A DNA stretch of 64,000 nucleotides. It comes from Talinum fruticosum (Eukaryota > Streptophyta > Magnoliopsida > Caryophyllales > Talinaceae). This document shows, piece by piece, positions 22,274 through 33,958 of this stretch. The translations under genes and the position numbers were made by a program. How positions within the stretch are numbered: the stretch's first letter is position 1; the number at the start of each line of letters is the position of its first letter. The notes under the pieces were generated by a model. It searched no databases. It saw only the letters and a list, made by a program, of their open reading frames with translations, and had not been told where the DNA came from. The DNA lies in the NCBI GenBank assembly GCA_021018815.1, contig JAITYX010000075.1, positions 988,501-1,052,500 on the forward strand, given 5' to 3'.

Positions 22274-23819
22274 TGAAGGTTTGCTCGGGAGAGTCAAAGT
22301 CACCCTAGAGGGGGTGAATAGGGTGATGGAAGATTTTCCTGAAAATCGATCTCTTTTAAGTGAGGGACGGACATAAACTAATTCCGAGTCTAAAAGGGGT
22401 CAGAAAAGTATGAACTCGGAATTGTAGTGAGAAGTACGAAGCGAGACAAAGCTAAAGCTTATAATGCATGCGAGTCAAGAATGAACTCGTAAAGTGAGAA
22501 CACAAAAAGTACGTGGAAACCCTCATGGGGCAGAAAACCACGGACCGTGCTAATCCAAGCATGAAGTCAAATCCACTATTTTGAGTCCACAAAATACGGT
22601 AGATCGACCGAACTCGAGTTGCTCCCTTAAACAACTCTTTACAAGTATTCCTAGACTCGAAATTCCCTTATCCGATCTAGTACTTCCTAGCTGAGATAAC
22701 TCTTATAGCTAGGGACAACCGAAGCTGAGTTCACCCTTATAGCTCGGTCAAGAGATCTTATTTAGAGAGTAAGAAAGTGTTTGTAACTAAGTACAAGACC
22801 TTACAACTCGGAGTATACTTGAATTACGAGTGGGAGTTGTAAGTAGAAGATTGAGAATGAATACAATGACTTTGCTCAAGTACGTGTATTATCAATAGGT
22901 TCGGCAATCTTCAAGTCTTGAGAGTTGGCTTCTATTTATAGATGACTAGCCAACATTGCCGTTATCTCCATCTTCCGACTAGAAGTCGCTTGATGACCGA
23001 TGTTAAGGACTTTCCGAGTCACCCGGAAAGTATCCGTTGAGATATGAATGTTGAGCAACGATTCTTGACTGTTTTGGAAGTCCCAAAGCCACTGGTGGTG
23101 TCTTGATGGATAAGGTGGAAACCACTTGTTTAGCTTGGCGTTTCGGTTTCCAGTTTTGGAAACAGACGAGTCCTCACGCACTCCTCCGGGACTTGGTCGG
23201 AGGTGGAAAAAGCCTTGTCTGCTGGTGATTTGACGTTTTGAAGCCGATTACTTTTGTAATTAAAAAGCCGTAGCCTCGTTTGAATAGCCTACAAAAGTAA
23301 ATCAAATTGGTTCTCAAAGTATATACTACTTTGGTCCAAGATTAGACACGAGATAATAATATAATTAAGATAATTAAGTGATTAATTATCTTGAAAAGGA
23401 ATGGAATCTTCCGAGTCTAATATCCATGAAACTCAAAATTCCATCCGAGTTAGTCTATGCAAGAATCAAGTTACATAAGAAACATCGAGTTAGATAAACT
23501 TGATATAGACTAAGCATGGTCCAGATTAGAAGTGCTGACTTTAACATGCGAAATACTAGTCATTTGAACATGCGATAATTCTAAGTGATGAGAGACTCGG
23601 AACCGAGTGAGACGGCGTGAGTGCATATCTCGTTTCGAGTCACATAGAGGAAAGCAAAAAAATACATGAAGTAAATGCTCTATCATGTAGAGAAAATATT
23701 ATATCACTCGAGAAAAGTTTCTAAGTTACGAGAGAATGCCTTGGAATCAAAACTCTAAATGTGAGAAATCCTTATACACGATCCCTCATAAATGTGCGGA
23801 GTAAAGTCCGAGTCTTCGA
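22274..23819 (-). repeat. SV-C 5' LTR
   Basis: In minus sense it starts close to TGAAGACTCGG (GAAGACTCGGACTTTACT) and ends GCAAACCTTCA. A TATA box TATAAATA lies at 22940-22933. The sequence is closer to the SV-D LTR than to SV-B. The partner 3' LTR is absent. Confidence 0.85.
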
Positions 23820-23844
23820 ATACCTTTCATCAAAAAGGGGAGAT
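23820..23844 (+). other. SV-B 3' remnant with polypurine tract
   Basis: ATACCTTTCATCAAAAAGGGGAGAT aligns with the SV-A sequence immediately before its 3' LTR. It is the only surviving interior of SV-B. Confidence 0.8.
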
Positions 23845-25281
23845 TGAAGACTCGGGTATAAATTTCTATTTATCTTAGGTTTTGATTCTAAGTCATTCCG
23901 AGTATTATAGAAACTCTTCTATAAGTTTTAATTCTAGTTTGATCGACTCGAAAGCGATTAATTACATGTCTCTTCATTTGTGTTTCCGACTCACTTAGAC
24001 ATCGCTCAGAACCATTGCATGCTCAAATAATTTCTCTAACATTTCTAATCTGAGCACCGACTTTATATTTCAACGCAAAATGAATTACAATAGTAATTCT
24101 CTATTCTAAAGTTAATTTATCTCTTTGAGAATTATTTGACCGATTAAGTTCTTATACTCCGATATTTTACTCTTTCTAACTTGATTATTTTAGGATTGAC
24201 TCAAGATGGAATTTAAGCTTATTGAATTTTAGACTCGGAAAATTTGATTCTTCTAGGCTAAAGATAATTAAGCGAGTTAATTACTACGATTTAATTATTA
24301 TATATGCCTAATCTTGGACTAAAGTATTTTATACTTTGAGAACTAATGTGGTTTGCTTTTGTAGGTTATTCAAATGAGGCTAATATATTTTGAAATATAA
24401 AAGCAATCAACTTCTAGCCGTTAAACACCAGCAGAGAAGTTTTAGCTACTTCTAGACATGGCTTGGATACCGTGTCGGGGTTGTTTGTTTCGAAAACTAG
24501 AAAACTCCAACTCTAGGCCTAACGGTTGTTTCCACCTTAGTTTTCAGTCATCACCAACTGATTGGACCATTTTTTTGAGCCAAGAGTTGTTGCACAACGT
24601 TAACATCCCAACCGATCTTTTCGAGTGACTCGGAAGAGCCATTACAATAGCTATTGAAGATTTCAGATCAAGAACCAAGACCCAACGGTCACTCTGTCTA
24701 GTTGGCTATAAATAGAAGTAACTTCGCTAGACTAGAAGATTGCTGAACACATAGCTGCACCTATTGTTTATCACTTACTTAGTGGATACTCGATCAATCT
24801 TCTTCTTACAACTCTAACTCGTATTTAATATTCTCTAAGTTGTAAAGAAAGTTTTGTAATCAATTACATACTTCTCTTACTTTCTTATTAAGTCCCTTGA
24901 TTGAGCTATAAGGGTTAACTCAGCTGAGTTGTCCCCGATTGTAAAAGTTACCTCAATCGGGAAGTACTAGATCGGATAAGGGAACTTCGAGTCTAGGGAA
25001 ACTTTGTAAGGAATTGTTTAAGGGGGCAATTCTGGTTGAGTCGAGTCCTCTCTACTTTGTGGATTCAAAATAGTGGATTGGACTTGGTGCTTGGATTAGC
25101 ACTGTCCGTGGTTTCCTACCCCAGACAACGTTTCCACGTATATCTATGTTTTATCTTTTTGAGTTCAATCTAGACTCATTATCTACTTTGTATAAGCATT
25201 TGTAAAAAATGCGTAAATTTCCTCATCACCCTATTCAACCCCTTTCTAGGTTGACTTTGACTCTCCACAAGCAAACTTTCA
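23845..25281 (+). repeat. SV-B 3' LTR
   Basis: TGAAGACTCGGGTATAAATT to GCAAACTTTCA, with a TATA box TATAAATA at 24707-24714. It is followed by ACTGG (target duplication) and then TatF gag. Confidence 0.88.
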
Positions 25282-25898
25282 ACTGGTAGATCGGTATTGT
25301 AGGAGTATTGGTGTAAAAACTCCCTGCAAAGATCTTGCCGAGTGTGTGACCTTGTGCGAGTCGACAACATTGTACTACTACTTCATGACATCTCGTGTCA
25401 AATGTCCATGGGAAGATGACATGGTATGTATCCTCCGGTATATTCTTCAAAGTCATTGTCCCCACAAAGTTTCTCATGTGTGTGTGAGGGTTCTCGGTTC
25501 CATGAAACTTGATGTGGCATAGTAACCTTAGGGGTAGTTTGCCTTTAAGGATTGAAGTGAATCCCTAGGCCACATAGTGGTGGTTGAACATGGATGACTC
25601 TCGTAACATCTTCTCTATCCGATCTATTCTTGGATCAAATTGAGGCCTGGGATGAGGTTCAGGGCGGGATCCTTCTCCTTCTTTTTCTTTCCTTTTGAAG
25701 TTTGATTTCCTCTCCAGTTCTTTGCGAATGAAACTAATGGATTCAGATATAAACTTAATCATCTAATTATCTTATCTTGGGTATCAAGCCTAGCTTCTAG
25801 CTTAGCAATAGATTCCTTGAACTAGGTCATGAGGGAGTTTGCTCCGGCTGGTTGGCCCTTTTTAGAGGAGGATTTTGTTTTGACCTTGGGCGGCGCAT
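25282..25898 (-). pseudogene. TatF gag, upstream segment
   Basis: A plausible start is the minus ATG at 25898 (MRRPRSKQNPPLKRA). It is followed by MIKFISESISFIRKEL, a Lys/Glu-rich stretch, KLPLRLLCHIKFHGT with NPHTHMRNF, FPWTFDTRCHEV, and at the insertion edge FLHQYSYNTDLPVE. Tat-lineage gag proteins have these capsid-type motifs. Shifts occur near 25760, 25560 and 25370. The reading continues at 14648 on the far side of SV-B. Confidence 0.75.
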
Positions 25899-27097
25899 TG
25901 GTGTTGCTAGTAAAGAAGGACGTAGTGGTGTGGTACGTACAAATATTGGACGAATGGAAGTTGACCGTGTCGGTGTTTAAGTAGACTTCTTACTTCCTAG
26001 ATGCTTATGCTAGGGTTCTCAATTTGCATAGGATTTACCATCCTATATCCCAAAAGATTACGCTTAGGATTGGCTTATGAAAGAACTTCTACGGGAGATG
26101 GGGCTTAAGTGCTTGACTCGAGGAAGATTGCTCCTAGGAGAAACAAAAATGATATGCTCTTTTATTTGGATGCACATAACAGGATGCAAAACAAATGAAA
26201 AGGAATGTATGCATCGATGCTCATGACTTAATTTGGGATGATTTTATGATTTGGCTAGTGCGGAACCGAAATGCATAGATGATTACTCTTGATGGAAGAT
26301 GAATTTGTTTTGGGTCAATGAGAAATCAAAATGCGAAGCGGACTCACCTAGTTTGAGATGAATTTAGAGATGAATTTAATTTTGGCTAATGCGAAAGTAA
26401 AATGCACGAACTCACCTACTTTGGCTAAATGCACAAATTTTGACTATGGCTAAATGCAAAAAGGAAATGAAAATATGGAATGAATGGATTGACCTAAAAG
26501 GGGAATGTAATTTTTAACTTTTGGCTAAATACACAAATTGGACTGACTCAAAGAGTTTTATTTTTATTTTATTTTTGCACCCTTTTAAAGATTATTCAGC
26601 ATTCCTCACCTATCCCTAGAGGCCTACAAGCGGAAGATTAAATCTAAAACACACACACTCATTCAAGCATGCAAATAAAGAGGGGGACCACCTAAAATGT
26701 CCAAAAATTCTATCGTCAAAGAGTTTAAGAGTTTGTATACATGGTGACACGTAGTCCGAGAATTTGGTCCCCCATGGGTTGCACGGATAAGGATAACAAC
26801 CAAAATTCTTAGTGCCTCTCGGCGAACCAAAGGATTTAGCCCAAGAGTGCGTGCTACGAGGGAGGAGGTACCGTTTCCTTGGGCAATCAAGCCTAGTTGG
26901 GCCAGCCTAAAGGAACTAGTGGGAGCCTCTCTCATAAAGGGTAAGCGGGAGGTACAATAAAGTTTTCCTAGTGGTCCAAAATAGTGTTAAACTAGTTCAA
27001 AGGTTGATAAATGCAGGATGTCTAATGCAAACACGTCATAAAAAGACACTACTCAAATTTTTAAATTTTTCCTTATCAATAAAAAATTTATCCCTAG
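25899..27097 (-). other. TatF leader between 5' LTR and gag
   Basis: No gene was recognised. 26240-26540 holds irregular short repeats around TTGGCTAAATGCACAAA and GACTCACCTA. No convincing primer site follows the LTR at 27097. A 90-codon minus ORF at 26663-26935 has no recognisable motif. Confidence 0.5.
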
Positions 27098-29066
27098 TGG
27101 AGAACCACGGTTGGTGGGGCCTACCGAGCTACCCCACTTGTATTGGGTCTCTTTTTTAAAGATTGATTTTGAAGATGGGTTTTGAAAGTCGATTTTAGAA
27201 TGTGGGGATGTGCCTTTTATTAATATTTCGAATTTTATTAAATCTGATTTAAAGCAAATTAAGCAAAGTTGGATGACAGCTTTATTAACCTTTTTAGAAA
27301 TTATTTTAAGTAGTCCCGGGATATTATTTCTTAACCGAACGATAAATAAAATCGGGGTTTTGAATACACCGTGAGGCTTTAGGGCCGGATCGGTGTGAAA
27401 ACACCAATCTGGACTGAAGCCTCACCCACTAGTTGTTCTACACCGGCCAAAACTAACACCGTACGGTGAACAAGTGTCGGTTAGTCGCCGTGGATGAAGT
27501 AATTCAGCCTCGGCTTCCGGCATGGCTGCCAGATCCAGAATCCCTCATTTCTTTTATCCTGCTGCGAGAAAATCGAGATGCAATGCAATAGAAATAAAGA
27601 AAAAAGGAGTCTATCGGACTTTAAACCGAGAATCGGATTCGGGAGCAAGGGTATGAAATGTAGGGATAAACCTTTCCATTCCGCTCATCCGAAGACGGCC
27701 ATTACTAGTTTGAGTAGTGAATTCAAATAATGTAAAACAAACAAGCAAGCAACAACATGCGAAAAAGAAATTAAAGCAACCAAGACATAATTAAGGAAAG
27801 CGATAAAAGCGAAAAGTAGTAGAGACGAAAAGCGAAAGCAAAAGAAAAGCAAAAAGGGAAAGAAAGCAAGAAATCAAAAAGATTACATCAGGTAGGGAGG
27901 AATTAAAAGCGATACATCTTTTATCCACAATACAAAAAGCAATAAAGAAAGCATAAAATAAAATAAACCGTTGAATATCGAATCTAGTGCCCTCGAGGTT
28001 GTCCCACCTGCTGATCCGGATCTCGGATCCGGATCTAGTGATGTGACGGTGGTGATTTGAAAGGGGTTTTCTATGAGTTTTTGTGGAGAGAGGTACGCAA
28101 ATGTGTGACTCGATGGAGTTTAGGGATCGGATGTTAGGAGTATGATGGAAGCAGAGTGGGAAGAGGCTGTAAAAGGGACCAAGAGATTAGAATACGTAAT
28201 GGAGTATTCGGTAGCTCTTAGGAAAATTTAACAGAGTAACATTAAGGGTTGAGCCATATGGAGAATGAGAGCAAAAGCTCTCTATTTATAAGGAGAGGTT
28301 AGGTCATGGGATGAATTAGGGTTAGCTCTCGACCAGCCGTCCAAAGCTAGCAAAGAAAAATCGAGCCAAGATCAAAGTGATAAGACCGGATAAAATCAGG
28401 TAAATTGAAGGAGACAGGAGCTAGCCAACCGGTGTTGCCTAGGGTTTCGTGCCCTAGCGTGATACCTCGTGAGCCTACAAGGTAGAACATAACATTTTGA
28501 GGTAAAAAGCATGGTAGAAGGCGCCGGTCATAGGTGGTCTTTTAAGGTTTTGTACCCTTTCCTTGATGTCTCCGGATTCCTTAGCTAAAACACAATGTTT
28601 TGAGTGAAATTATCGATAGGGGTGCCAGCCATGTTGGGCTTTCAAGGAGATTGTAGGCTCTTAGTCTCGGGTGGACTATCTTGGAGTTTAAATGCAAAAC
28701 TTTGATTCTTATGATCATAAAATGCAATGTCTAATGTCGTTTTGAAGTCTTCAGCCCCTTGTCTAGTTGTACTAAAGTAAAATGTAGTATTCTGAACTAG
28801 GGACTTCCCAACACACAACACCGAACTCCATTGTCTCTAAAGTCTTGGCCCGGTTTTGGATCGTCCTAAAGAAAAGGGGATATTTGGATCGACCTAAGGG
28901 AGAATGCTATTTATGTGGTGTTAGAGGTTCTTTGTGGTTTACTAACTTCCGTCACACCAATCGGACACGATCTAAGATCCAAATCCTTAAACAAGAGTCG
29001 GGATTATCATCATCGGGCCAGCAAATACAAAATAGAGAAATGGACAATACTTTTTAGGTGTCTACA
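27098..29066 (-). repeat. TatF 5' LTR
   Basis: In minus sense it starts TGTAGACACCTAAAAAG at 29066 and ends GGTTCTCCA at 27098, 1969 bp, colinear with the TatT 3' LTR (59947-61926). There is no polypurine tract before its start, so it is the 5' LTR. The TATA box is at 28290-28283. Confidence 0.85.
28283..28290 (-). promoter_or_regulatory. TATA box of the TatF 5' LTR
   Basis: Minus TATAAATAGAGAGC context, shared with the other three LTR copies. Confidence 0.62.
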
Positions 29067-29811
29067 AATGATCACAAGGATAGCCACTAAGATAATTAAT
29101 TAGAAATTGTTTTAATTTATTCTCTCTCCCTCATTTGTAAATGAATTCAAATACACGTACTAAACTCAAAAATATTAAGTTTTGACTCACATTGTGAAAT
29201 ATTTTCTAGTTTTCTTTTAGGTAATGATGTTCTAGGTTACAAACAATAGAAGAGTAATTAAGTTTGGTTTCAAGAATTAGGGGTTCACAGTGGTAACCTT
29301 TTTGGGTGTTAAAGGTTAGGTGTCGTTGACTCGTTAAAATGCACTCCTGTTATTTTCGTATAAGTTATAGTCTTTTCCTCTTAGTTGAGTCACTTGTCGT
29401 TAATTAGTAAACTAAGTAACCAAGGTTATACATTTATATAAAACTCGTTAGTAGCCTTTCCCTTTTTGCAAGTAAGGGCGGTAGTAACGACTTCCTGATC
29501 TTTTTCTTCACTGGACTAATCACCGGTTAGAAATTTAATTAAACCAAAACTTGGGATAATGGGTTGGGGAATTACGGTTGTGGTATCGAGTCTATAAAGA
29601 AATGCACCATGAGCCATATAGGAGTCGTACGAGTCAAGTTAGGTTTAGAAAATATAGGTTTTTAAGCATTAAATATTTGCCGTATAATTAAGTCTTATAC
29701 GAGCATAAGCTACTTCTTGACTTTATATTTATAACTAAACAATAACTAAATGATAAGTTATGCATTTGCTTTATAATTAAACTCTAAGCTAACTTTTGAC
29801 CTTGTTTGTTT
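29067..29811. other. AT-rich stretch without gene
   Basis: Sequence flanking TatF, presumably the 5' part of the chromovirus or older flanking DNA. I see no ORF of note and no recognised repeat. It ends in a pyrimidine tract with AG (TTTGTTTTAG, 29802-29811) like a 3' splice site. Confidence 0.4.
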
Positions 29812-30477
29812 TAGATGGCTTACCCTTGTGCACCCGTCGACCCATATACCTTGACCATGACACAAGGGGCTTTGATGGTCGGTCACATAGCTCACCTCCT
29901 GCATGCTCAAGCACATGCAAGATCCTTATTCTATTTTTCCATAACTCGTTGGTTAGTACTCACTGCCTACTCTAGACCTTGCCTCCTTTGAGCCATAGGT
30001 GCACTTTAGGCAGCGGTACTACGACTTTATTGTCACGGGGGATCCAAGAGTAGATTTAGAGAGATTTATGGGCCCTGGGCAGTGGATATTACAACATATG
30101 AGCTAACCATGCTTCACTAGATGGAGCATATTAGGGCTCCATCCCAGATTAAAGCATTTGTTTTCCTCGAGCTATTTGCGACATTTTCACAGATGGCGTC
30201 ACCACAAATTTCACCACCACCACTTTCGCCAGAGCCTGAGATGGCTGATTCTCCTGTAGTTGACCCTGAGGAGGCTGCTGAGTCACCACCAAGTCCCGCT
30301 GCCTCGGATGACTCAGATAATGTCCGCATTTTGGTGGATGTCCTCAAGTTACCTGAGGTGATGGTTATAGTGACAGATGAGGAGGAGGAGGAAGAAGAGC
30401 TGCACGAGGATCCTACGAGCATGACGTAGAGTTATTAAATATATGAGGAGGAGGAAGATTCCAATGACTCAGATTAC
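29812..30477 (+). pseudogene. Unrecognised acidic protein gene remnant
   Basis: After a splice-acceptor-like TTTTAG, an ATG opens MAYPCAPVDPYTLTMTQGAL. This breaks at about 29930, and a frame of 102 codons follows from 30121 with a Pro/Ser/Glu-rich stretch and a run of glutamates (near 30378-30400). It then continues as YEEEEDSNDSDYNPYG after a stop. The protein would be acidic and probably disordered, with no catalytic motif. It may be an accessory ORF of an older element or a captured gene fragment. I do not recognise it. Confidence 0.4.
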
Positions 30478-30984
30478 AACCCCTATGGGGTCATTAGATG
30501 GCTATGTCTATCATATTTTGCTATGGGTCTGAGATGACCTAGATAATATGACTAGTGGCTAGACTTTTGTATATATATGATGTATAATGTAGAAAAATTT
30601 AAATTATAATATTTGTAACTAATTAGCCAAACTTGCTAATAGAAATCCCCTATAATATTTTTGAATCTTAGGCGAATAGATCTTGGATTGTGATTTGGGT
30701 TAACATAGAGGGAGATATACTCTGTTAACAGTTAAACTATTGTATAAAGTGGAGGTTGAAGATAAACTCTAGCCTTTTGTATACATTTTTATAGTTAATG
30801 TGTTTATTTTATTTAATTTGTCGCTAATTATGTAAATTTTGTATAAAATAATTTTAGACTATAATAATTCACTATGAAATATAAAAAGTATAATATTATG
30901 GGGATAAGCGAACAAATCAAATAAAAATAACTACATTTGTTTTGTAAAATCTCTCAAGTTGCAAGTAACAACCAAAGAGGGGAT
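30478..30984 (+). other. AT-rich spacer
   Basis: Stops in all frames. It lies between the acidic ORF remnant and chromovirus gag. No LTR end or primer site could be confirmed. Confidence 0.4.
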
Positions 30985-31515
30985 AGTAGTCATGAAGAAA
31001 TAGACCAAAACCCAGCTATCAATCTCAACGAGATAACTGCTAACTCGCAGCATGAGAGTGACCAAACACAATACCCACTCAAATTCACAAGAGACTACCA
31101 ATCGTATATATTGGGGAAATATTGACTAGGAACTACTAAAAAGAATACCTACCCATACAACCCCATCCAGACCTTCTAGCAATATAGAAAAAGTAACTAA
31201 GAGAGTGGCCAAAAGAAACCCCAAGGTGTATGATGGAAAAATTGATCCGATGAAATTAGAAGAATGGATCAGGAATATAGAAAATATTTTTACAATTATC
31301 GAAGTACCTAGGGATAAAAAGGTGATTATAGGAACATTTTATCTCGACAAAAGAAGCAAACATATGGTGGAATACAATTAAAGGAAAATGCCAAGGTCTA
31401 GAGTTTACATGGACCAAATTCTTTGAGGAACTTAAGGTTAAGTTCTACCCTATTTCGGTACAATGTTAGAAGGAAAAAGAGTTTTTAGAACTAAGAATAA
31501 CAGAAAACATGACAG
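30985..31515 (+). pseudogene. ChG gag, upstream segment
   Basis: After an N-terminal Asn/Gln-rich stretch (QNPAINLNEITANSQHESDQ, about 31005-31065), the retrotransposon gag domain reads VYDGKIDPMKLEEWIRNIEN, IFTIIEVPRDKKVI, then after a shift NIWWNTIKGKCQGLEFTW, TKFFEELKVKFYP and KEFLELRITENMTV. The shift falls exactly at CTCG (31343-31346): reading CTG there restores the YLTKEANIWW-type sequence expected for the family. The segment ends at the TatT target duplication GACAG. Confidence 0.85.
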
Positions 31516-32825
31516 TTTAGACACTTAAAAAGTGTCGTCCTTTATCTCGTTATTCATGTATTTTGTTTCTTCGGATTGATGATGATAATCCCGAGTCCTA
31601 TTTGAGGATTTGGAATTTGGACTGTGATCAATCGGTGCACCATAAGTCGATAAACCACAAAGAACCCCAACACTACTTAAATAGACTTTTGCGTTGGGTC
31701 GGTCCACATATCCTCTTTTCTTTCAAACCGTCCAACAATTGGGCCGAGCCTTTAGAGATTGTGGAGTCCTATGATGTGTTCGGGAAATTCCAAGTACAAA
31801 ATACCGCATTATACTTTTGTCCAAGTCGGACAAGGAGCTAAAGACCTGAAGATGACGTTGAAGCATTGCATTTCATGATTAGGAGCATCAAAGTGCTACG
31901 TTTTAAGCTTCATAAGACAACCCACACGAGGCTAGAAGCATTCCCCTCTAAAAACGACGTGGCTGGCGCCCGCCTTCTAGAAGCATGGTGGAACACTCTG
32001 TGTTTTGAGCTTCGAGAGTCCTTGGAGACAAAACTAGGGCATAAAACCCTAGGAGGGTCCGAGTTGGCCTACGCCCGCCTCCTCGCTTTTAACTGGTTCT
32101 ATCCAATTTTATCATCTTCGATCCAGTTCTATATCTTTAAGGAATTATTTCGGTTGTTTGAACGGCTGATAAGAGGCAAACCCTCGGTCATTTGTGACCT
32201 AGGTCCTCTCCTATAAATAGAGAGCCTTTGCTCTAATTCCCATACTGGCTTCTGCCTTAGCATCACGTTGCTTGAAAGCCAACTTGAATGCTCTCATCTA
32301 ATCATTACTTTTCCGAATTCTCTAGAAGCATTCATTTTTCATAGTTGACTCCGTGCAACGAACTAAAGAATATTCGATTATTCCGATCTCTGGGCACTCA
32401 TGCAACCGATCACTGCCATACCCTAGACACGATTCACATAACTAGCCCTTTTCTTTGGATTATTGCCATTGCATCAAGAGATCCGGCATGGAGATCCATA
32501 TCGGCAAGATGGGACAACCTAAGGGCCATACTTCAGCCTTTGAACAATTATATTTATTTTTGTTTTATTCACTCTCCAGTATTGTGGTTCAAGAGATGTA
32601 ATCACTTTAATTTCCTCCCGACCGATGTAATATTTTATTTCCCGCTTTTCTTTCTTTTATCGCTTTACGTATCGGTTTTTTTATCATTTTTGTTGTGATG
32701 TTTTGGTTGCTTTAAATTTTTTTGCATGTTGTATGCTTGTTTTGTTACATCTTTATTAATACACTACTCGAACTAGTAATGGCAGTCTTCGGACGGGCGG
32801 AATGGAGGGATTTATCCTTACGTTT
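31516..32825 (+). repeat. TatT 5' LTR, truncated by the S2 insertion
   Basis: Starts TTTAGACACTTAAAAAGTG (TG changed to TT) and matches 59947-61250. It breaks at CTTACGTTTC, where S2 begins. The remaining about 670 bp of LTR are absent. Confidence 0.85.
32212..32219 (+). promoter_or_regulatory. TATA box of the TatT 5' LTR
   Basis: CTCCTATAAATAGAGAGCC context, identical in the 3' LTR (60655-60662). Confidence 0.65.
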
Positions 32826-33958
32826 CGTTAAGCTTGTCGTACAGCAACAAATTAAACCTCTACTTAGGCTTATAATAAACAATATAGCATAAGGAAGTAG
32901 GGATCGAATCCACGAGGAAAGATATAATATCGTGCAAGCTTTGATTTAATTAAATTTACTACTCTTAAAAACAAAATAGAAAATATAAATTAAAATCAAT
33001 AACTAAAATTCATAGAAAATTATCTAACAACTAAATAAGTAATTTATAGAGAATAATAAAAATTCAATAACCCAGAAATATTTTTGTATATTTTTTAGAA
33101 TAATTAAAACAGAAAACTAAAGCACAAAATAAACAAATTCTAAAACAGAAAATTAAATAAGTAAAATTCTGCACTAAATTAATTACGAAAATAAATACTA
33201 AAATTACCTATAATATTAACACTAATTTTCTAGACCTAACCACACCCTAAAAATATAAAAATAAAATTTAAAACCGGATTTACGAATTTATTTAACTAAA
33301 AACCTGCAGTAATTAAATTCAAGAATTAAATCTGAAAAATTATCAAATTAATTCCAAAAATTCTAAAATTTAATGACATCAAACTAGGACTCTATCTAAA
33401 CCCTAAAAGATGATAAAACATGAAAAATAATAAAAGAAACTATTTTTAAACTAATTTCTAACAAACTGACTCAAAAATAATAAAAGCTGACAAAAAAATA
33501 ATCTGAAAATTAAAATATATAAAGACTCAAAATTAAATTAAAATAAATTTACTAAAGCTAACCTAAAATACTGATCTTTTGGGGGAGATAATGAAATTGA
33601 TAATAAAAGACTATAAATTTATATATAAAAATTTACAAACTAAAGAAAATAACTAAAAAGCAAACAAATAATTATCAAAGATATCAAATTTATAAAAACA
33701 CCGTAGAAGACAACCACTAGAGGATCTTCCTGTTTTTCTTAGTTATTAGTTAACTTAGGCCTAACCCTAATATAAACCCTACTAATATTGATAACTCTAG
33801 CATTAGCACTAAAATTTAATCAAATTAGAGCATAAAGAATTAGAAAAACATCATCTACCACCTAATAATCAATCTACTAGCAAATTGATTTAAGAAGGAT
33901 CTATGATAATTTCCTAATTAAAAGAGATGGGTATGAGCCATCCATGATTAACTAGGGC
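32826..33958 (-). mobile_element. S2: truncated S-family LTR
   Basis: Begins at the GTTAAGCTTGTCGTACA terminus and follows S3 (50526-51730) to GATTAACTAGGG, where the SV-D LTR starts. The promoter-bearing remainder is deleted. Relative to S3 it lacks about 80 bp near 33700. Confidence 0.75.

Larger units (their letters stand above)
16103..23819 (-). mobile_element. SV-C: Sirevirus on the minus strand, 3' half deleted
   Basis: Minus order: 5' LTR (23819-22274), primer site, gag, protease, integrase, start of RT. It ends at 16103 within RT, so the RT active site, RNase H, env-like ORF and 3' LTR are missing. The outer LTR end joins directly to SV-B sequence about 20 bp before the SV-B polypurine tract, as expected if SV-C inserted there. 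Its LTR differs from SV-B and is closer to SV-D. Its gag is split by S1 (18447-20778). Confidence 0.82.
14649..25281 (+). mobile_element. SV-B: Sirevirus LTR pair whose interior is replaced by a minus-strand element
   Basis: Two plus-oriented LTRs of one subfamily (14649-16076 and 23845-25281, about 1.43 kb each) flank the block. The outer 5-bp flanks are ACTCG (14644-14648) and ACTGG (25282-25286), a match if the window-wide CTG/CTCG variation is allowed. Only about 25 bp of its own interior, including the polypurine tract, survives before the 3' LTR. The primer site and all genes are gone. The rest is SV-C on the other strand. The gag of TatF reads across the insertion site, confirming this is one insertion event. 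Confidence 0.8.
1..29066 (-). mobile_element. TatF: Ty3/gypsy Tat-type element, gag only, cut by two later insertions
   Basis: Read on the minus strand the order is 5' LTR (29066-27098), leader, gag (25898-25282 and 14648-13990), 3' untranslated part with a 45-bp tandem repeat, polypurine tract, and 3' LTR (1655 to beyond the window). Two Sirevirus insertions split it: 14649-25281 lies inside gag and 2075-12844 inside the 3' part. The gag reading resumes correctly across the first insertion, which proves continuity. No RT, RNase H or integrase is recognisable, so it is a deletion derivative or a naturally non-autonomous element. The LTRs match those of TatT in the right half. The base after the 5' LTR would start target duplication AATGA, but the partner copy lies outside the window. 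Confidence 0.82.
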
